From NCBI GenBank assembly GCA_031280115.1, contig JAITHF010000120.1, positions 1 through 9,968 on the forward strand: a stretch of 9,968 nucleotides of DNA, written 5' to 3'. Source of the stretch: Spirochaetaceae bacterium. GTDB lineage: Bacteria; Spirochaetota; Spirochaetia; Treponematales; Breznakiellaceae. Below the pieces are notes generated by a model. It was not told the DNA's origin. It saw nothing but the letters and a program-made list of their open reading frames with translations, and searched no databases. Shown piece after piece: positions 1 through 5,050 of the stretch (its first letter is position 1; each line of letters begins with the position of its first letter). The position numbers and the translations under genes are program-made.

Positions 1-227
1 TGGCGAACTTCCTGTCCCTCATCTCGATTGCCCTGTGCGTGATGAACCTCCTCCCGATACCGGTGGTTGACGGCGGCATGATACTTCTCTGGCTGGTGGA
101 AATCATAGCCCGCAAGCCCCTGCACCCCAAGGCCGTATCGGTCTTTCAAACCGTGGGGGTGGTTCTCATAGGCTGCCTTATGCTCTTCGCGTTTTTTGGG
201 GATATTCTCTATTTTACCCGCCGCTGA
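1..227 (+). CDS. rseP: RseP-like site-2 protease (M50), C-terminal fragment
   Basis: This is the 3' end of a gene that begins before the window; the frame is open from base 3 and stops with TGA at 225-227. The visible ~74 residues contain NLLPIPVVDGG (from about base 45), which matches the conserved NLxPxPxLDGG segment of M50 membrane metalloproteases, whose Asp is the third zinc ligand. Hydrophobic stretches on both sides fit the last membrane segments of RseP (FLSLISIALCVMNLLPIP and VGVVLIGCLMLFAFFGDIL). The family cleaves membrane-embedded substrates such as anti-sigma factors. The HExxH motif and PDZ domains would lie upstream of the window, so catalytic completeness cannot be judged. No T-tract terminator is obvious after the stop. 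The M50 family call is confident; RseP rather than another M50 member is inferred from the end of the protein only. Confidence 0.8.
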   Translation, partial: ANFLSLISIALCVMNLLPIPVVDGGMILLWLVEIIARKPLHPKAVSVFQTVGVVLIGCLMLFAFFGDILYFTRR

Positions 228-316
228 CCTCCGGCCCCGGCAGGAAGCGGGCGCCTCTCTCGCTTGGGGCGTTTACGGGGCGGAGGCGGCTGGCGGTTCC
301 GGTATGTCCGTATGTA

Positions 317-355
317 TTGAACAAAAAGAGGGAATGGCATATAGTATAACTATAT
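317..355 (+). promoter_or_regulatory. Sigma-70-type promoter with a palindrome over the -10
   Basis: TTGAAC at 317-322 and TATAGT at 340-345 are separated by 17 bp, a good match to a housekeeping promoter. The -10 lies inside a perfect palindrome: arms ATATAGT (339-345) and ACTATAT (349-355) around ATA. Such a site could be an operator or simply a symmetric AT-rich -10. The predicted start is near 352, leaving about 30 nt of leader. AAGGAG (367-372) lies 10 nt before the ATG at 383. Confidence 0.65.
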
Positions 356-382
356 CGAGTTTATAAAAGGAGTATACTTGAA

Positions 383-811
383 ATGACTGACAACGATAAG
401 TTGAAGCTGGCGCAGACGTATTATATTTTTCCCTGTCTGGTGTACATGAAGGAAAAATTGCTGTCTGGAGAATTAACCGAGCAGGATTTGGCCGCCCTGG
501 TCAATCAGAATGTTCAGGCCCACGGCCACGAGGGATTCAAAATACCCGAAGACTGGCAGGAGCAGCTGCCTCATCTGGTAAACCGGTTCGGCTGGCGGAT
601 ATTCGAGCTTCCCAAGCTGATAAAACAGCAGAAAGAGGAATCAGCCCAGCGGAAACTGCAAAAGAAGCAGGAAAGGATCGGGAAACCCCAGGACAAGGGG
701 CCGAGAGCCGGAGACAAACCCCCCCTCGGCGGGAGCGCCCCGGGCCCTTCTTCGCCGTCGGCGCCGCAGAAAAAGAAAGTGGTGATACGCAAAAAGCCAA
801 CCCAAGAATAA
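383..811 (+). CDS. Hypothetical protein with basic low-complexity tail
   Basis: A 142-residue protein that I do not recognise. The start at 383 is supported by AAGGAG at 367-372 and a promoter at 317-345; the gene ends with TAA before a strong terminator, so it looks like a single-gene transcript. Residues 1-82 look globular and mostly helical, with aromatic-rich YYIFPCLVYMKEKLL near the N-terminus and an acidic stretch (GELTEQDLAAL). Residues 83-142 are low complexity, rich in Lys, Gln, Pro and Gly, ending KKKVVIRKKPTQE. A basic disordered tail of this kind is common in nucleic-acid or ribosome-associated proteins, but that is only an analogy. There is no signal peptide and no membrane segment. 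It is probably a lineage-restricted spirochaete protein. That it is a real gene is supported by the promoter, ribosome site and terminator around it, not by homology. Confidence 0.8.
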   Translation: MTDNDKLKLAQTYYIFPCLVYMKEKLLSGELTEQDLAALVNQNVQAHGHEGFKIPEDWQEQLPHLVNRFGWRIFELPKLIKQQKEESAQRKLQKKQERIGKPQDKGPRAGDKPPLGGSAPGPSSPSAPQKKKVVIRKKPTQE

Positions 812-842
812 GCGGAGGGAAACGGGAAGGAGCGGCAGGGGC

Positions 843-941
843 GGGCGGGGACAGGGCGGGGACAGGAAATTAACAGGAAATTAAAATGTAAAGCAGAAAG
901 GCGGCAGAACAGAACAGGCGGGAACAGGCGGGAACAGGCGG
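843..941. repeat. Purine-rich 10-11 bp tandem repeats in spacer
   Basis: Three short arrays lie in the 257-bp spacer between the hypothetical gene and the aldolase gene. GGGCGGGGACA occurs twice (843-853, 854-864). ACAGGAAATTA occurs twice (862-872, 873-883). GAACAGGCGG occurs three times without change (912-921, 922-931, 932-941). The top strand is almost free of pyrimidine runs. The periods match one helical turn and probably arise by replication slippage. No function is evident. Confidence 0.85.
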
Positions 942-947
942 GGAAAC

Positions 948-991
948 AAGGGCGCGCCGGAATATGTATTCTATAAAAGGCGCGCCTTTTT
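948..991 (+). terminator. Intrinsic terminator with GGCGCGCC stem
   Basis: GGCGCGCC at 951-958 and again at 979-986 (self-complementary, so the two copies pair) form an 8-bp GC stem. It extends by a G-T and two A-T pairs to 948-989 and is followed by TTTTT at 987-991. The 20-nt loop holds a smaller hairpin, GAATA-TG-TATTC (960-971). It should end the transcript of the gene stopping at 811, ahead of the aldolase promoter. Confidence 0.85.
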
Positions 992-1012
992 GAGCGCCTG
1001 TACACGCTCTTC

Positions 1013-1041
1013 TTGATAAAGAGTATGCCATGCCATACTAT
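1013..1041 (+). promoter_or_regulatory. Promoter of the aldolase gene
   Basis: TTGATA at 1013-1018 and TACTAT at 1036-1041 are 17 bp apart. TATAAC at 1041-1046 is an alternative -10. The -10 context CCATACTAT resembles the one before metA (GCATACTAT, 2869-2877). The position, directly after the 948-991 terminator, fits an independent transcription unit. Confidence 0.55.
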
Positions 1042-1057
1042 ATAACCTATCTATTTT

Positions 1058-1063
1058 AAGGAG
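1058..1063 (+). promoter_or_regulatory. Ribosome binding site that fixes the aldolase start
   Basis: AAGGAG at 1058-1063 is 5 nt before ATG at 1069. An in-frame GTG at 1063 overlaps this site and so cannot be its start; translation should begin at 1069. Confidence 0.85.
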
Positions 1064-1068
1064 TGTAT

Positions 1069-2067
1069 ATGACAAGTTATACCGAATTGGGGCTGGTCAA
1101 CACGAAAGAATTGTTTAAGAAGGCGGTTCGCGGCGGCTATGCGGTGCCGGCCTATAATTTTAACAATATGGAGCAGATGCAGGCCATTATCCAAGCCTGC
1201 GTGGAGACCAAATCGCCGGTTATCTTGCAGGTCTCAGCAGGCGCGCGGAAGTACGCCAACCAGAACCTCCTCAAAAACATGGCCAAAGGCGCGGTGGAAT
1301 ACGCCCACGAGCTCGGATGCGACATCCCTATTGTGCTCCACCTGGACCACGGGGACAGCCTTGAACTCTGCAAAGACTGCGTGGAAACCGGTTTCTCGTC
1401 AGTAATGATCGACGGCTCCCATCTTTCTTTCGCGGATAACCTGGCGCTGACCAAGAAAGTCTGCGAGTTCGCCCATTCCCGCAAGGACTATGTTACGGTA
1501 GAAGGGGAGCTTGGGGTTCTTGCCGGCGTGGAAGACGAGGTGTCGTCAGAACACAGCCACTACACCCAGCCTGAGGAAGTGCAGCGGTTCCTTGAGGGGA
1601 CCGGGGTTGATTCCCTTGCCATCTCTATTGGCACGAGCCACGGCAGAGCCAAGTTCAAGCCGGAGCAATGCACCAAAGACCCTCATGGCATTCTCATCCC
1701 TCCGCCCCTGCGGTTCGACATCCTTGAGGAAATCGAGAAGCGTATCCCCGATTTCCCCATCGTGCTCCACGGCTCTTCGTCGGTTCCTCTTGCGTATGTG
1801 CAGATGATAGAGCAGTACGGCGGCAAACTCGCCGACTCGGTGGGCATACCGGAGGAACAGCTCCGCCGCGCCGCCAAGAGCGCGGTTTGCAAAATTAACA
1901 TTGACTCTGACGGCAGGCTTGCCATGACCGCGCTTATCAGGAAGGTCTTCGCGGAAAAGCCCGATGAGTTCGACCCCCGCAAATATCTCGGCCCGGCCCG
2001 GGATGAGCTTAAAAAACTCTACGCCCATAAAAATATCCATGTCTTAGGTTCCGCCGGAAAAGCCTAA
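1069..2067 (+). CDS. fba: Class II fructose-1,6-bisphosphate aldolase
   Basis: A 332-residue zinc-dependent aldolase that splits fructose 1,6-bisphosphate into glyceraldehyde 3-phosphate and dihydroxyacetone phosphate in cytosolic glycolysis. Family landmarks are all present: YAVPAYNFNNMEQ (24-36), the HLDHGDS motif with proton-donor Asp93 and zinc ligand His94, VEGELG (144-149), GTSHG with zinc ligand His191, VLHGSSS with zinc ligand His234, and the substrate-binding NIDSDGR (277-283). The C-terminal EFDPRKYLGPARD is typical of the long FBA form of about 320-340 residues seen in spirochaetes and many other bacteria, rather than the shorter tagatose-bisphosphate enzymes (GatY/KbaY), which share the fold. 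The gene has its own promoter and is probably monocistronic. It converges on rnhB with only 30 bp between the stop codons and no clear T-tract terminator in that gap. Confidence 0.95.
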   Translation: MTSYTELGLVNTKELFKKAVRGGYAVPAYNFNNMEQMQAIIQACVETKSPVILQVSAGARKYANQNLLKNMAKGAVEYAHELGCDIPIVLHLDHGDSLELCKDCVETGFSSVMIDGSHLSFADNLALTKKVCEFAHSRKDYVTVEGELGVLAGVEDEVSSEHSHYTQPEEVQRFLEGTGVDSLAISIGTSHGRAKFKPEQCTKDPHGILIPPPLRFDILEEIEKRIPDFPIVLHGSSSVPLAYVQMIEQYGGKLADSVGIPEEQLRRAAKSAVCKINIDSDGRLAMTALIRKVFAEKPDEFDPRKYLGPARDELKKLYAHKNIHVLGSAGKA

Positions 2068-2097
2068 GAGACCCAGCAGGCGGGCAGGGCCGCAGGG

Positions 2098-2730
2098 TTA
2101 TCTGCCCCCGCCCGCCTCTATCCCCAGGGAAAGCTGGGAATCCCCCGCAGGTTTTATCTTAAAACTCCTCCGCTGTATAGGCGACGGCCCGTAAAGGGCA
2201 AGCAGCTTCCGGTGTTCCGCCGTAGGATACCCCTTGTGCTTTTCATAGCCGTATTCCGGGTAGGACAGGGCGTATGCCCGCATCTTATCGTCCCGGGCGG
2301 TCTTGGCAAGAATAGACGCGGCCATAACCTCCGGCACAGAACAATCGGCCCTCACCAGGGCGCGGCAGGGAAAGCCCACCTGCGGGGTATAAAGGCCGTC
2401 AACAATCACCGTAAGCGGCAGGCAGCCCCAGGCCCCCGCAGGCTCACCGGCAACCCCAAGGCGGGCGAGAAAGCCGTCAAAGGCCCGCTGCATCGCAAGG
2501 AGGCTGGCATTGAGAATGTTAATCCTGTCGATTTCCTCGTGGGAAGCCCAGCCTATGCCCCAGGCAGCGGCCTGCTCGCGGATAAGGGCGCAGGCGTATT
2601 CCCGGGCTTTTCGGGACAGCTTTTTGGAATCCCCCAAACACCCCGCAGGGAAGCCGGGCCCCAGGGCCGCCGCCGCGCACACCGGCCCGGCTAAGGGCCC
2701 CCGCCCGGCCTCGTCAATACCGCAAATCAT
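2098..2730 (-). CDS. rnhB: Ribonuclease HII
   Basis: A 210-residue RNase HII, which cuts RNA in RNA/DNA hybrids and starts removal of single ribonucleotides from DNA. The four catalytic carboxylates are visible: Asp6 and Glu7 in GIDEAGRGPLAGPV, Asp111 in VIVDG, and Asp129 in RADCSVPEVMAASILAKTARD. GDSKKLS (33-39) and the YPEYGYEKHKGYPTAEH segment (157-173) are also characteristic. Length matches the family (~200). The start at 2730 is supported by GGAGG 8 nt upstream. The protein ends in a short non-conserved Gly-rich tail. It converges on the aldolase gene and diverges from metA, with 152 bp between the two starts. I see no convincing promoter on its side of that gap. Confidence 0.95.
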   Translation of the reverse strand: MICGIDEAGRGPLAGPVCAAAALGPGFPAGCLGDSKKLSRKAREYACALIREQAAAWGIGWASHEEIDRINILNASLLAMQRAFDGFLARLGVAGEPAGAWGCLPLTVIVDGLYTPQVGFPCRALVRADCSVPEVMAASILAKTARDDKMRAYALSYPEYGYEKHKGYPTAEHRKLLALYGPSPIQRRSFKIKPAGDSQLSLGIEAGGGR

Positions 2731-2823
2731 CGTTCATTCCTCCACGCCGCCTGTTCCGAACCCCTGCCGGCGCCCGCCGAACCGCCGCGGCCTCCGACAG
2801 TATCCTGAAAACGCCGCGCTTGT

Positions 2824-2850
2824 GCAAGCGCCGGCGGGCAGGGCGCTTGC
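2824..2850 (+). other. GC-rich hairpin upstream of metA
   Basis: GCAAGCGCC (2824-2832) pairs perfectly with GGCGCTTGC (2842-2850) across a 9-nt loop, followed by GTTTTCC. It resembles a weak terminator, but no plus-strand gene ends before it. Its right arm overlaps the proposed metA -35 element, so it could be a protein-binding or attenuating structure; this is unproven. Confidence 0.5.
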
Positions 2851-2877
2851 GTTTTCCGGCGCTTTTGGGCATACTAT
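2847..2877 (+). promoter_or_regulatory. Candidate promoter giving a leaderless metA mRNA
   Basis: TTGCGT (2847-2852) is 17 bp from CATACT (2870-2875); TACTAT (2872-2877) is the overlapping alternative. Either -10 predicts transcription starting at about 2882-2884, on or next to the ATG at 2883. No Shine-Dalgarno sequence lies before that ATG, which agrees with leaderless translation. Confidence 0.45.
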
Positions 2878-2882
2878 TGCGT

Positions 2883-3794
2883 ATGCCTATCAAGATCCCT
2901 GTCAACCTTCCTGCGTACCGCGCCCTGCGGGAAGAAAACGTCTTTATTATTGCTGACGACCGGGCGCTGCGGCAGGATATCCGGCCCCTCAAGGTGGCTA
3001 TCGCAAACCTCATGCCCACCACGCTGGAGACTGAAGTGCAGCTTCTGCGGCTTTTGGGCAACAGCCCCTTGCAGATTGATATAACCTTTCTGCGTATGCA
3101 GAGCCACGAGTCCCGCAACGCCCCTCCCGGGCACCTTGAGCGGTTTTATATACGCTCTGACCGTATCTTTAACACCCGTTTTGACGGGCTTATTATCACC
3201 GGCGCGCCGGTTGAGACCTTGGACTTCGAGGAGGTTGATTACTGGCAGGAACTTGCCGCGGTTATTGACTATTCCGCGTCCAATGTCTTTTCCACCCTGC
3301 ACATCTGCTGGGGCGCGCAGGCTGCTTTGTACCGGCGCTACCGTATTCCCAAGCGGGCGCTTGAGCGCAAGCTCTTCGGCATTTTCCGTCATAAGGTGAA
3401 CGAGCGCCGCTCCCCGCTCTTCCGGGGCTTTGACGATGAGTTTCTGGCGCCCCAGTCGCGGCATACTGCCAGCGACCGGGATGCGGTTGCTGCGGAGCCG
3501 GCGCTCACTATTCAGTCAGAGGCCCCTGAGACGGGGATATTTATCGTTACCGCCCGGGAGGGGCGGGAGCTCTATGTTACCGGCCACCTTGAGTACGACC
3601 CTTTGACGCTGGACAAGGAGTACCGGCGGGACGCGGCCAAGGGGCTTCCGATTGCCATTCCTCAGAACTACTATCCGGGCAGCGACCCGTCCAAACAGCC
3701 GGTAGTACGCTGGAGGGCTCACGCGCACCTGTTTTTTTCTAACTGGCTTAACTATGTCTACCAAGAAACCCCCTACAACCTCAATAACCTCTAA
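2883..3794 (+). CDS. metA: Homoserine O-acyltransferase, MetA family (acetyl type predicted)
   Basis: A 303-residue MetA-family enzyme that acylates the hydroxyl of L-homoserine, the first committed step to methionine. It aligns end to end with E. coli MetA: MPIKIPVNLPA at the start, LREENVF, IRPLKVAIANLMP, LLRLLGNSPLQIDI, and FFSNWLNYVYQETPY near the end. The catalytic set is intact: Cys142 in HICWGAQAAL, His235 and Glu237 in VTGHLEYD. Position 111 is Glu (GAPVETL), where E. coli has Gly; in Bacillus cereus MetA a Glu here goes with acetyl-CoA use, so the product is predicted to be O-acetylhomoserine. Residues 46-47 are Thr-Thr where E. coli has Lys-Lys. I chose ATG 2883 because homology begins exactly there; the open frame extends 21 codons upstream (2820) into non-homologous sequence. 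An annotation as succinyltransferase would follow the family name, not residue 111. Confidence 0.93.
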   Translation: MPIKIPVNLPAYRALREENVFIIADDRALRQDIRPLKVAIANLMPTTLETEVQLLRLLGNSPLQIDITFLRMQSHESRNAPPGHLERFYIRSDRIFNTRFDGLIITGAPVETLDFEEVDYWQELAAVIDYSASNVFSTLHICWGAQAALYRRYRIPKRALERKLFGIFRHKVNERRSPLFRGFDDEFLAPQSRHTASDRDAVAAEPALTIQSEAPETGIFIVTAREGRELYVTGHLEYDPLTLDKEYRRDAAKGLPIAIPQNYYPGSDPSKQPVVRWRAHAHLFFSNWLNYVYQETPYNLNNL

Positions 3795-3811
3795 CAGCCG
3801 AAGGCTGTTTT
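3793..3811 (+). terminator. Short hairpin and T-run at the metA stop codon
   Basis: AACAGCC (3793-3799) pairs with GGCTGTT (3803-3809) around GAA, with the run TTTT at 3808-3811. The left arm begins inside the metA TAA. It is short but has the form of an intrinsic terminator, and it is also the first part of the 56-bp module that follows metA. Confidence 0.55.
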
Positions 3812-3906
3812 AAGTGCTTCTCGCGGCGAGAGGGTTTGTGGGTTTAGTCACCCCCTGCGGGGGATTCACGTGCTTCCTGCGGTGAGAGGGTCTGCAATTT
3901 TAGTCA
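3795..3906 (+). repeat. Stop-codon-adjacent 56-bp module, two tandem copies
   Basis: Two diverged units of 56 bp lie at 3795-3850 and 3851-3906. Each has a hairpin (CAGCC-GAA-GGCTG in the first, CCCCCTGCGGGGG in the second), then GTGCTTC (3814-3820; 3870-3876), a GC-rich inverted segment, GAGAGGGT and TTTAGTCA. A third unit lies after cls (9698-9753). The second unit here is identical to the cls unit over 51 bases (3850-3900 against 9697-9747). Confidence 0.8.
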
Positions 3907-3976
3907 CAACCTTGAAGCGGCGCCTCAGCGGACTTCGCAGGCGAAAGGGCGCAACGCAGGAAGCCTTTATGGGTGG

Positions 3977-4001
3977 TTTGGAGGGTCTATGACCCTCCAA
4001 A
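3977..4001. repeat. Perfect 11-bp-arm palindrome, left side of copy 1
   Basis: TTTGGAGGGTC (3977-3987), loop TAT, GACCCTCCAAA (3991-4001). It is the exact reverse complement of the palindrome at 4298-4322. It corresponds to the differently spelled palindrome at 9824-9847 in copy 2. Confidence 0.9.
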
Positions 4002-4021
4002 TTCTTTCCAAAGAGGCACGC

Positions 4022-4085
4022 AGCGCCGGTAATTCGTTATATACTAATGATTTATGCAGGGGCAGGACCGTTTTTTGGTTCCCCC
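4022..4085 (+). other. Near-invariant block shared by both element copies
   Basis: These 64 bases match 9867-9929 of copy 2 with one substitution (A at 4064, G in copy 2) and a one-base difference in the final C run. The flanking arms are much more diverged. The block contains a -10-like TATACT (4040-4045) and two ATG codons (4047, 4054), but no good -35 is visible. It could be a promoter, part of a small RNA, a start region for the repeat-encoded frame, or simply the recently homogenised core. Confidence 0.6.
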
Positions 4086-4087
4086 GG

Positions 4088-4234
4088 AAACTTATTTGGG
4101 TACCCAAAAAACTTGTTTGGGGCACCGGGAAACTTATTTGGGTACCCAGAAAACTTATTTGGGTACCCTAGAAACTTGTTTGGGGCACCGGGAACTTTAT
4201 TTGGGGACCCAGAAAACTTATTTGGGGCCCCAAA
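4088..4234. repeat. Seven-unit 21-bp tandem array of palindromic sites
   Basis: There are seven units of exactly 21 bp, starting at 4088, 4109, 4130, 4151, 4172, 4193 and 4214, with consensus AAACTT(A/G)TTTGGG followed by a variable centre. Units 1, 3 and 4 centre on GGGTACCC. Units 2 and 5 are identical to each other and centre on GGGGCACC. Unit 6 has GGGGACCC and unit 7 GGGGCCCC. Units 1 and 7 contain perfect 14-bp palindromes (TTTGGGTACCCAAA, TTTGGGGCCCCAAA). No unique spacers separate the units, so this is not a CRISPR array. Confidence 0.95.
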
Positions 4235-4297
4235 AAACCGGTCTTTCTGCCGCGCTTTGTTCTTTATATCGGCGCTTTCGCGCCTCTTTGAAGAGAA

Positions 4298-4322
4298 TTT
4301 GGAGGGTCATAGACCCTCCAAA
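4298..4322. repeat. Perfect 11-bp-arm palindrome, right side of copy 1
   Basis: TTTGGAGGGTC (4298-4308), loop ATA, GACCCTCCAAA (4312-4322). The loop ATA is the complement of the left-side loop TAT, so the whole 25-bp site is the exact reverse complement of 3977-4001. Confidence 0.9.
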
Positions 4323-4371
4323 CCTCCCATTAGCGCTTCCTGCTTTGAGCCCGTGCGCCATCAAAGCGCGG

Positions 4372-4400
4372 TGAGGCGCATCCTTCAGGGCTGCGCCTCA
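4372..4400 (-). terminator. Hairpin starting at the nifU stop codon
   Basis: On the minus strand TGAGGCGCA (4400-4392, including the TGA stop) pairs perfectly with TGCGCCTCA (4380-4372) across an 11-nt loop. No T-run follows, so it may protect the 3' end or act as a Rho-dependent or imperfect terminator. Confidence 0.5.
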
Positions 4401-5006
4401 AACCCGGCCTGCCGGCTGGCCGTAGATGTGGGCAAAGCCATGAAGCAGGTTCATGGCCTTGTCCTTACATTCCCCGCAAACGGTTCCCATCTTGGTTGCC
4501 TGCTGAAGCGCTTCCCAATCCCGGGCGCCGTTCTTAAAGGCGTTCTCCACATCCTTGTCAGTAATGCCGAGGCAATGGCATATCTCCGTGGACGGCTCCT
4601 TAAAAAGCCCGCTCCTGCCGGTCTTCGCAAGATAATCGTCTATAGCGGAACGCAGCGCCTTGTCCCCCAGCACGGAACAGTGAATCTTGTATTCAGGCAG
4701 GCCCCCCAGCTTCTCCACCAGATCTTCCGGCTTGATCGTATAGGCATCCTTAATGTGCATGCCCTTGATAATCTCAGAAAGCATGCTGGTAGACGCGATC
4801 GCGCTGGCGCACCCGTAGGTCTTCCACCGCACATCGGTTATAATGTCGTCCTTGATGTCAAGGAGCATCAACATCTGGTCCCCGCATTTGATATTTCCCG
4901 TCTGCCCCCGGGCATTGGCGGGAAAACTCGGCTCTTCATCCATAAGGACATTCCGGGGGTTGGTGAAATGGTCCTTAACCGTGTCTGAATATAACCAATC
5001 AGGCAT
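4398..5006 (-). CDS. nifU: NifU-like Fe-S scaffold (IscU domain plus [2Fe-2S] domain)
   Basis: A 202-residue scaffold on which iron-sulfur clusters are assembled before transfer to target proteins. Residues ~1-125 are an IscU-type domain with its three cluster-binding cysteines, Cys41 (IKCGDQM, with the conserved Asp43), Cys66 (YGCASAIA) and Cys110 (IHCSVLGD). Residues ~140-190 are the BFD-like [2Fe-2S] domain with Cys143 and Cys145 (ICHCLGITD) and Cys177 and Cys180 (VCGEC). The C-terminal Nfu/thioredoxin-like domain of full-length Azotobacter-type NifU (~300 residues) is absent. The start is ATG 5006: AAGGAG at 5013-5018 lies 6 nt upstream, whereas the more distal in-frame ATG at 5021 overlaps that site. 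The gene follows the cysteine desulfurase after 121 bp on the same strand, so the two probably form a working pair. General Fe-S assembly is more likely than nitrogenase-specific work, since no nif genes are seen. Confidence 0.93.
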   Translation of the reverse strand: MPDWLYSDTVKDHFTNPRNVLMDEEPSFPANARGQTGNIKCGDQMLMLLDIKDDIITDVRWKTYGCASAIASTSMLSEIIKGMHIKDAYTIKPEDLVEKLGGLPEYKIHCSVLGDKALRSAIDDYLAKTGRSGLFKEPSTEICHCLGITDKDVENAFKNGARDWEALQQATKMGTVCGECKDKAMNLLHGFAHIYGQPAGRV

Positions 5007-5012
5007 AACGCT

Positions 5013-5018
5013 CTCCTT
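5013..5018 (-). promoter_or_regulatory. Ribosome binding site that fixes the nifU start
   Basis: AAGGAG on the minus strand, 6 nt before ATG 5006. The in-frame ATG at 5021 would place this site inside the coding region, so it is rejected as the start. Confidence 0.8.
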
Positions 5019-5050
5019 CATAAAGGGGGCTACCCTGTGTCGCAGGCTCC

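Larger units (their letters stand above)
4054..4374 (+). other. Open frame with heptapeptide repeats inside the element
   Basis: An open frame of 106 codons lies wholly in the repeat element. It starts at ATG 4054 and encodes seven-residue repeats of the form ETYLGTQ/KTCLGHR/KTYLGPQ, because the DNA unit is 21 bp. A second frame from ATG 4047 gives NLFGYPx/NLFGAPx repeats, and the third frame is open across the array too. Copy 2 keeps both ATGs and frames as far as the window goes. There is no Shine-Dalgarno sequence before either ATG. I consider coding unlikely: openness in all three frames is expected from a stop-free 21-bp unit. Translation cannot be excluded from sequence alone. Confidence 0.2.
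3907..4397. repeat. Dispersed long-inverted-repeat element, copy 1
   Basis: This non-coding interval fills the gap between the convergent metA and nifU. Its two sides are inverted copies: 3969-4018 matches the reverse complement of 4281-4330 at 46 of 50 positions. The match continues more loosely outward (about 3917 and 4388, sharing GCGCCTCA) and inward (4066-4085 against 4224-4243). Between the arms are a conserved block (4022-4085) and a 21-bp tandem array (4088-4234). The same left side recurs after cls at 9754-9968. There is no transposase gene and no clear target duplication. It could be a non-autonomous mobile element (MITE-like) or a REP/BIME-like structural repeat; the borders are approximate. 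Confidence 0.75.

Noticed and set aside
1546..2040. A 164-codon minus-strand frame
   Set aside because: It is antisense to the aldolase gene, whose catalytic motifs are all intact; the frame is a by-product of GC-rich codons.
2079..2116. Shared terminator between the convergent aldolase and rnhB genes
   Set aside because: GGCGGG/CCCGCC arms are present but the pairing is interrupted and neither strand has a T-run.
2820..2882. A 21-codon N-terminal extension of metA
   Set aside because: Homology to E. coli MetA begins exactly at ATG 2883, and the extension covers the hairpin and promoter.
4088..4234. CRISPR array
   Set aside because: The units are contiguous 21-bp repeats with no unique spacers and no cas genes.
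4047..4988. A 313-codon plus-strand open frame running through the repeat array into nifU
   Set aside because: Most of it is antisense to the well-supported nifU gene; the rest is the stop-free 21-bp array.
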